Source of the DNA: an uncultured Collinsella sp.
Lineage (GTDB): Bacteria > Actinomycetota > Coriobacteriia > Coriobacteriales > Coriobacteriaceae
Direction: 5' to 3'
Assembly: GCA_900549065.1 (NCBI GenBank)
Contig: URNC01000113.1
Coordinates: 1-6,728 of the forward strand
DNA length: 6,728 bases
Shown here: positions 5,043 through 6,728 of the stretch, in pieces
Position numbering within the stretch: the first letter of the stretch is position 1
Layout of the letters: each line of letters begins with the position of its first letter
Notes under the pieces: generated by a model
What the model saw: only the letters and a program-made list of their open reading frames with translations
The model's database searches: none
Told to the model about the DNA's origin: nothing
Made by a program: the position numbers and the translations under genes

Positions 5043-5684
5043 CTACTCCTCGCCCGTCAGCTTGGCGGACAGATGCTCGAGCGCGTGGAAACGATGGCTG
5101 ATGGCGTTCTTCTCGTCAGCCGTCAGCTCGGCCATGGTCTTGCCCGGCGTGTCGACCGGCAGGAACAGCGGGTCGTAGCCAAAGCCGTGATCGCCGCGGC
5201 CCTCGTGCGCGATAACGCCCTCGCAGGCGCCCTCGCCATAGGTGACCAAACCGTCCGTGTCGATGAGCGCGACGACGCTCATAAAGCGCGCAGTGCGGTC
5301 CTCGTCGGCCACGCCCTCCAGATTTACGAGCAGCTTGGCGTTGTTGGCGGCATCGTCTCCGTGCACGCCCGCATAGCGCGCGCTATACACACCGGGCTCA
5401 CCGTCCAGCGCGTCGACGACCAAGCCCGAATCGTCGGCAATGGCCATAAGGCCCGTCTCCTCAACCGCGGCTTGGGCCTTGATGATGGCGTTCTCCAAAA
5501 ACGTCGTGCCGTTTTCCTCGGGATCCTCAAAATCACCCAGCTGGCCGAGCGCCACAAAGCGCACCTCGGGCATGACCTTGCCCAAAATGGCCTCGATCTC
5601 GGTGAGCTTATGAGCGTTTCCGGTTGCCACGACGATGGTCGCCGCCGGGTCGAGGGTGTCGATGTCGATCTTCTCAAGTGCCAT
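5043..5684 (-). CDS. rdgB: Non-canonical purine NTP pyrophosphatase (ITPase/XTPase, RdgB/HAM1 family)
   Basis: Hydrolyses dITP, ITP and XTP to the monophosphates plus pyrophosphate, keeping deaminated purines out of DNA and RNA. The 213 residues contain all the family blocks in order: ATGNAHKLTEI (20-30), ENGTTFLENAIIKA (57-70), ADDSGLVVDAL (83-93, holding the active-site Asp), PGVYSARYAG (97-106), GFGYDPLF (167-174) and AELTADEKNAISHR (185-198). The N-terminus is about a dozen residues longer than in E. coli RdgB. The ATG at 5684 has AAGGAGG six bases upstream (5691-5697). It lies 141 bases after rph, in the common rph-rdgB order, and overlaps the ribosome-binding site of dtd. Confidence 0.96.
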   Translation of the reverse strand: MALEKIDIDTLDPAATIVVATGNAHKLTEIEAILGKVMPEVRFVALGQLGDFEDPEENGTTFLENAIIKAQAAVEETGLMAIADDSGLVVDALDGEPGVYSARYAGVHGDDAANNAKLLVNLEGVADEDRTARFMSVVALIDTDGLVTYGEGACEGVIAHEGRGDHGFGYDPLFLPVDTPGKTMAELTADEKNAISHRFHALEHLSAKLTGEE

Positions 5685-5790
5685 GACTGGCCTCCTTGTC
5701 TCTATAGCAATGCCGCGCCGAGGGCGACGAGGGCCTCTGCCTCTCCCCTCTCAATCAACGGCAGTCTTGTGTCTAGACGTCTCCGCAGAT

Positions 5791-5825
5791 AAAACCTACC
5801 AAAATTAACATCCCTTTTTGGCAGG
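5791..5825 (-). terminator. Candidate weak terminator directly after rph
   Basis: On the minus strand CCTGCCAAAA (5816-5825) pairs with TTTTGGTAGG (5795-5804), ten pairs including one G-U, around an 11-base loop. TTTT follows (5794-5791). The stem starts at the base after the rph stop. It is A/U-rich with a short T run, so it may only partly reduce transcription into rdgB. The rest of the rph-rdgB gap (5685-5790) shows no gene and no convincing promoter. Confidence 0.4.
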
Positions 5826-6551
5826 TTAGGCGATGACTTGGCGCTGAAGCTCGATGAGCTCGGCGATACCCTTGTCGCCCAGGTCGAGCAGGGCGTTGAG
5901 GCGTTTGCGGTCGAAGGGCGCCTGCTCGCCGGTGCCCTGGAGCTCGATCATCTCGCCGGTGTCGGTGGCGACGAGGTTCATGTCGACCTCGGCATGGCTG
6001 TCCTCGGAATAATCGAGGTCGAGCAGCGTATTGCCGTCGACAACGCCCATGGAGATGGCAGCCACCTGGCCGGTAAGCGGGATGCGCTCGATCTTGCCTG
6101 CCTCGACCCACATGGCGAGGGCGTCGTGCAGCGCCACCCAGGCACCGGTAATGCTCGCCGTACGCGTACCGCCATCGGCCTGAATCACATCGCAGTCGAC
6201 GGTGACGGTGTACTCGCCGAGCGCCTTCATGTTGACGACGGTACGCAGGCTGCGGCCAATGAGACGCTCGATCTCCATGGAGCGACCCTTGCGGTTGGCG
6301 TGCTCACGCTTGCAGCGCTTGCCGGTCGACGCCGGCAGCATGGCGTATTCCGCGGTCACCCAGCCGGCCTTAGCTCCCTTTCGCCAGCCCGGCACGCCCT
6401 CCTCGATAGTAGCGGCGCACAGCACGCGCGTGTCACCGAACTCGGTCAAACACGAGCCGTGGGCGTGCTTCATGACGCCACGGGTGAGCTTAACGGGGCG
6501 CAACTCGTTGGCGGCGCGGCCGTTGGCGCGGTTGACCTGCATGTACTCCAT
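5826..6551 (-). CDS. rph: Ribonuclease PH
   Basis: Phosphorolytic 3'-to-5' exoribonuclease that trims tRNA precursors, acting as a ring hexamer in the cytoplasm. The 241 residues match the usual length. Visible motifs: GDTRVLCAATIEEGVPGW (39-56), GWVTAEYAMLP (63-73), a basic stretch ending in GRSMEIERLIGRSLR (89-103), DCDVIQADGGTRTASITGA (119-137), and LLDLDYSEDSHAEVDMN (176-192), which holds the two conserved active-site aspartates (Asp178 and Asp184). The ending GIAELIELQRQVIA is typical. I chose the ATG at 6551, which has AAAGGA seven bases upstream (6559-6564). An ATG three codons later has only a poorly spaced GGAG. It follows murI by 54 bases. Confidence 0.97.
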   Translation of the reverse strand: MEYMQVNRANGRAANELRPVKLTRGVMKHAHGSCLTEFGDTRVLCAATIEEGVPGWRKGAKAGWVTAEYAMLPASTGKRCKREHANRKGRSMEIERLIGRSLRTVVNMKALGEYTVTVDCDVIQADGGTRTASITGAWVALHDALAMWVEAGKIERIPLTGQVAAISMGVVDGNTLLDLDYSEDSHAEVDMNLVATDTGEMIELQGTGEQAPFDRKRLNALLDLGDKGIAELIELQRQVIA

Positions 6552-6568
6552 AGAAATATCCTTTCGGC

Positions 6569-6606
6569 AAAAGATGTGGCGAAGGCTTTGGCGGCTGCCT
6601 TACATC
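6569..6606 (-). other. Bulged stem-loop between murI and rph
   Basis: On the minus strand GATGT-AAGGC pairs with GCCTT-ACATC (6597-6606 with 6573-6577 and 6582-6586), leaving a four-base bulge and a ten-base loop. TTTT follows (6572-6569). It overlaps the last base of the murI stop and ends before the rph ribosome-binding site. It may be a partial terminator or chance. Confidence 0.3.
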
Positions 6607-6728
6607 TATTTCAGCTCATCGATATCGATATGTTCGATGCTCTTGAGCGGCTGACCAAAGATAAAGCTGCCCGCCACCGCAAACTCGGCAATGTTATCGG
6701 CCGTCGTGGCAAAACGATGCTGCGGCTC
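6606..6728 (-). CDS. murI: C-terminal fragment of a probable glutamate racemase (cut by the window edge)
   Basis: Forty codons before a TAG are open, and they read on past the window edge, so the 5' part is missing. The visible residues include RFATTADNIAEFAVAGSFIF and then an ending SIEHIDIDELK. This resembles the C-terminal end of glutamate racemases, where a ...TTGD..EF...A..F.G segment is followed by a short acidic tail. MurI makes D-glutamate for peptidoglycan. The context supports the call: murI or racE upstream of rph and rdgB is a common order in Gram-positive bacteria. The catalytic cysteines would lie outside the window, so the assignment is moderate. Confidence 0.65.
   Translation of the reverse strand, partial: EPQHRFATTADNIAEFAVAGSFIFGQPLKSIEHIDIDELK

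Noticed and set aside
5697..5709. TATAGA as a -10 for rdgB
   Set aside because: No -35 is present at suitable spacing, and the start would fall almost on the ribosome-binding site.
5771..5783. Overlapping 8-base palindromes GTCTAGAC and AGACGTCT in the rph-rdgB gap
   Set aside because: They are short, with no promoter boxes placed around them. Chance cannot be excluded.
4563..5792. A 409-codon open frame on the plus strand opposite dtd and rdgB
   Set aside because: It is antisense to two complete, motif-rich genes and has the low-complexity Val/Leu/Ala/Gly make-up typical of the reverse strand of GC-rich genes. It shows no recognisable domain.
6619..6632. ATCGATATCGAT palindrome near the right edge
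   Set aside because: It lies within the coding end of murI and encodes the HIDIDE stretch of the tail. A repetitive codon choice explains it.
1..6728. Mobile elements, CRISPR arrays, attachment sites at the tRNA, or defence/toxin genes
   Set aside because: No transposase or integrase coding, no terminal repeats, no spaced direct repeats, and no duplicated tRNA 3' end were seen. All open space is accounted for by housekeeping genes and short gaps.

Overview
All genes in this window lie on the minus strand, and they form a housekeeping block of a moderately high-GC bacterium. The closest fit I can infer is the Coriobacteriia (Collinsella/Olsenella-like Actinomycetota). Reasons are the codon bias, the mix of Firmicutes-like gene order (veg next to ispE; murI-rph-rdgB) with higher GC, and a lysyl-tRNA synthetase carrying a C-terminal Trbp111-type domain. 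This placement is inference from composition and gene order, not a database match.

In transcription order (high to low coordinates): the C-terminal end of a probable glutamate racemase (murI, 6606-6728), RNase PH (rph), the ITP/XTP pyrophosphatase (rdgB/rdgB-like) and D-aminoacyl-tRNA deacylase (dtd). The dtd stop codon is followed by a perfect 12-bp stem-loop nested inside a second inverted repeat. A new promoter then drives veg and ispE, whose reading frames are two bases apart. A tRNA-Pro(CGG) follows and ends in a strong intrinsic terminator. Next is a single-gene unit, tatA, with its own promoter and terminator. The last unit is greA-lysS, with a foldable intergenic region and a long stem-loop after lysS.

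Functions fall into four groups. RNA and nucleotide quality control: Rph trims tRNA 3' ends, RdgB-type enzyme removes inosine/xanthosine triphosphates, Dtd removes D-amino acids from tRNA. Translation and transcription: LysRS, tRNA-Pro, GreA. Envelope and isoprenoid supply: MurI, IspE, Veg. Protein export: TatA.

I see no mobile element, CRISPR array, phage gene, toxin-antitoxin or defence system, and no obviously new multi-gene system. The points worth a second look are the LysRS-Trbp111 fusion, several structured intergenic regions (after dtd, after lysS, between greA and lysS, in the veg leader), an inverted repeat inside the tatA promoter, and an altered ATP-loop motif in IspE. Apart from the murI fragment at the right edge, positions 1-79 (beyond lysS) hold no recognisable gene.
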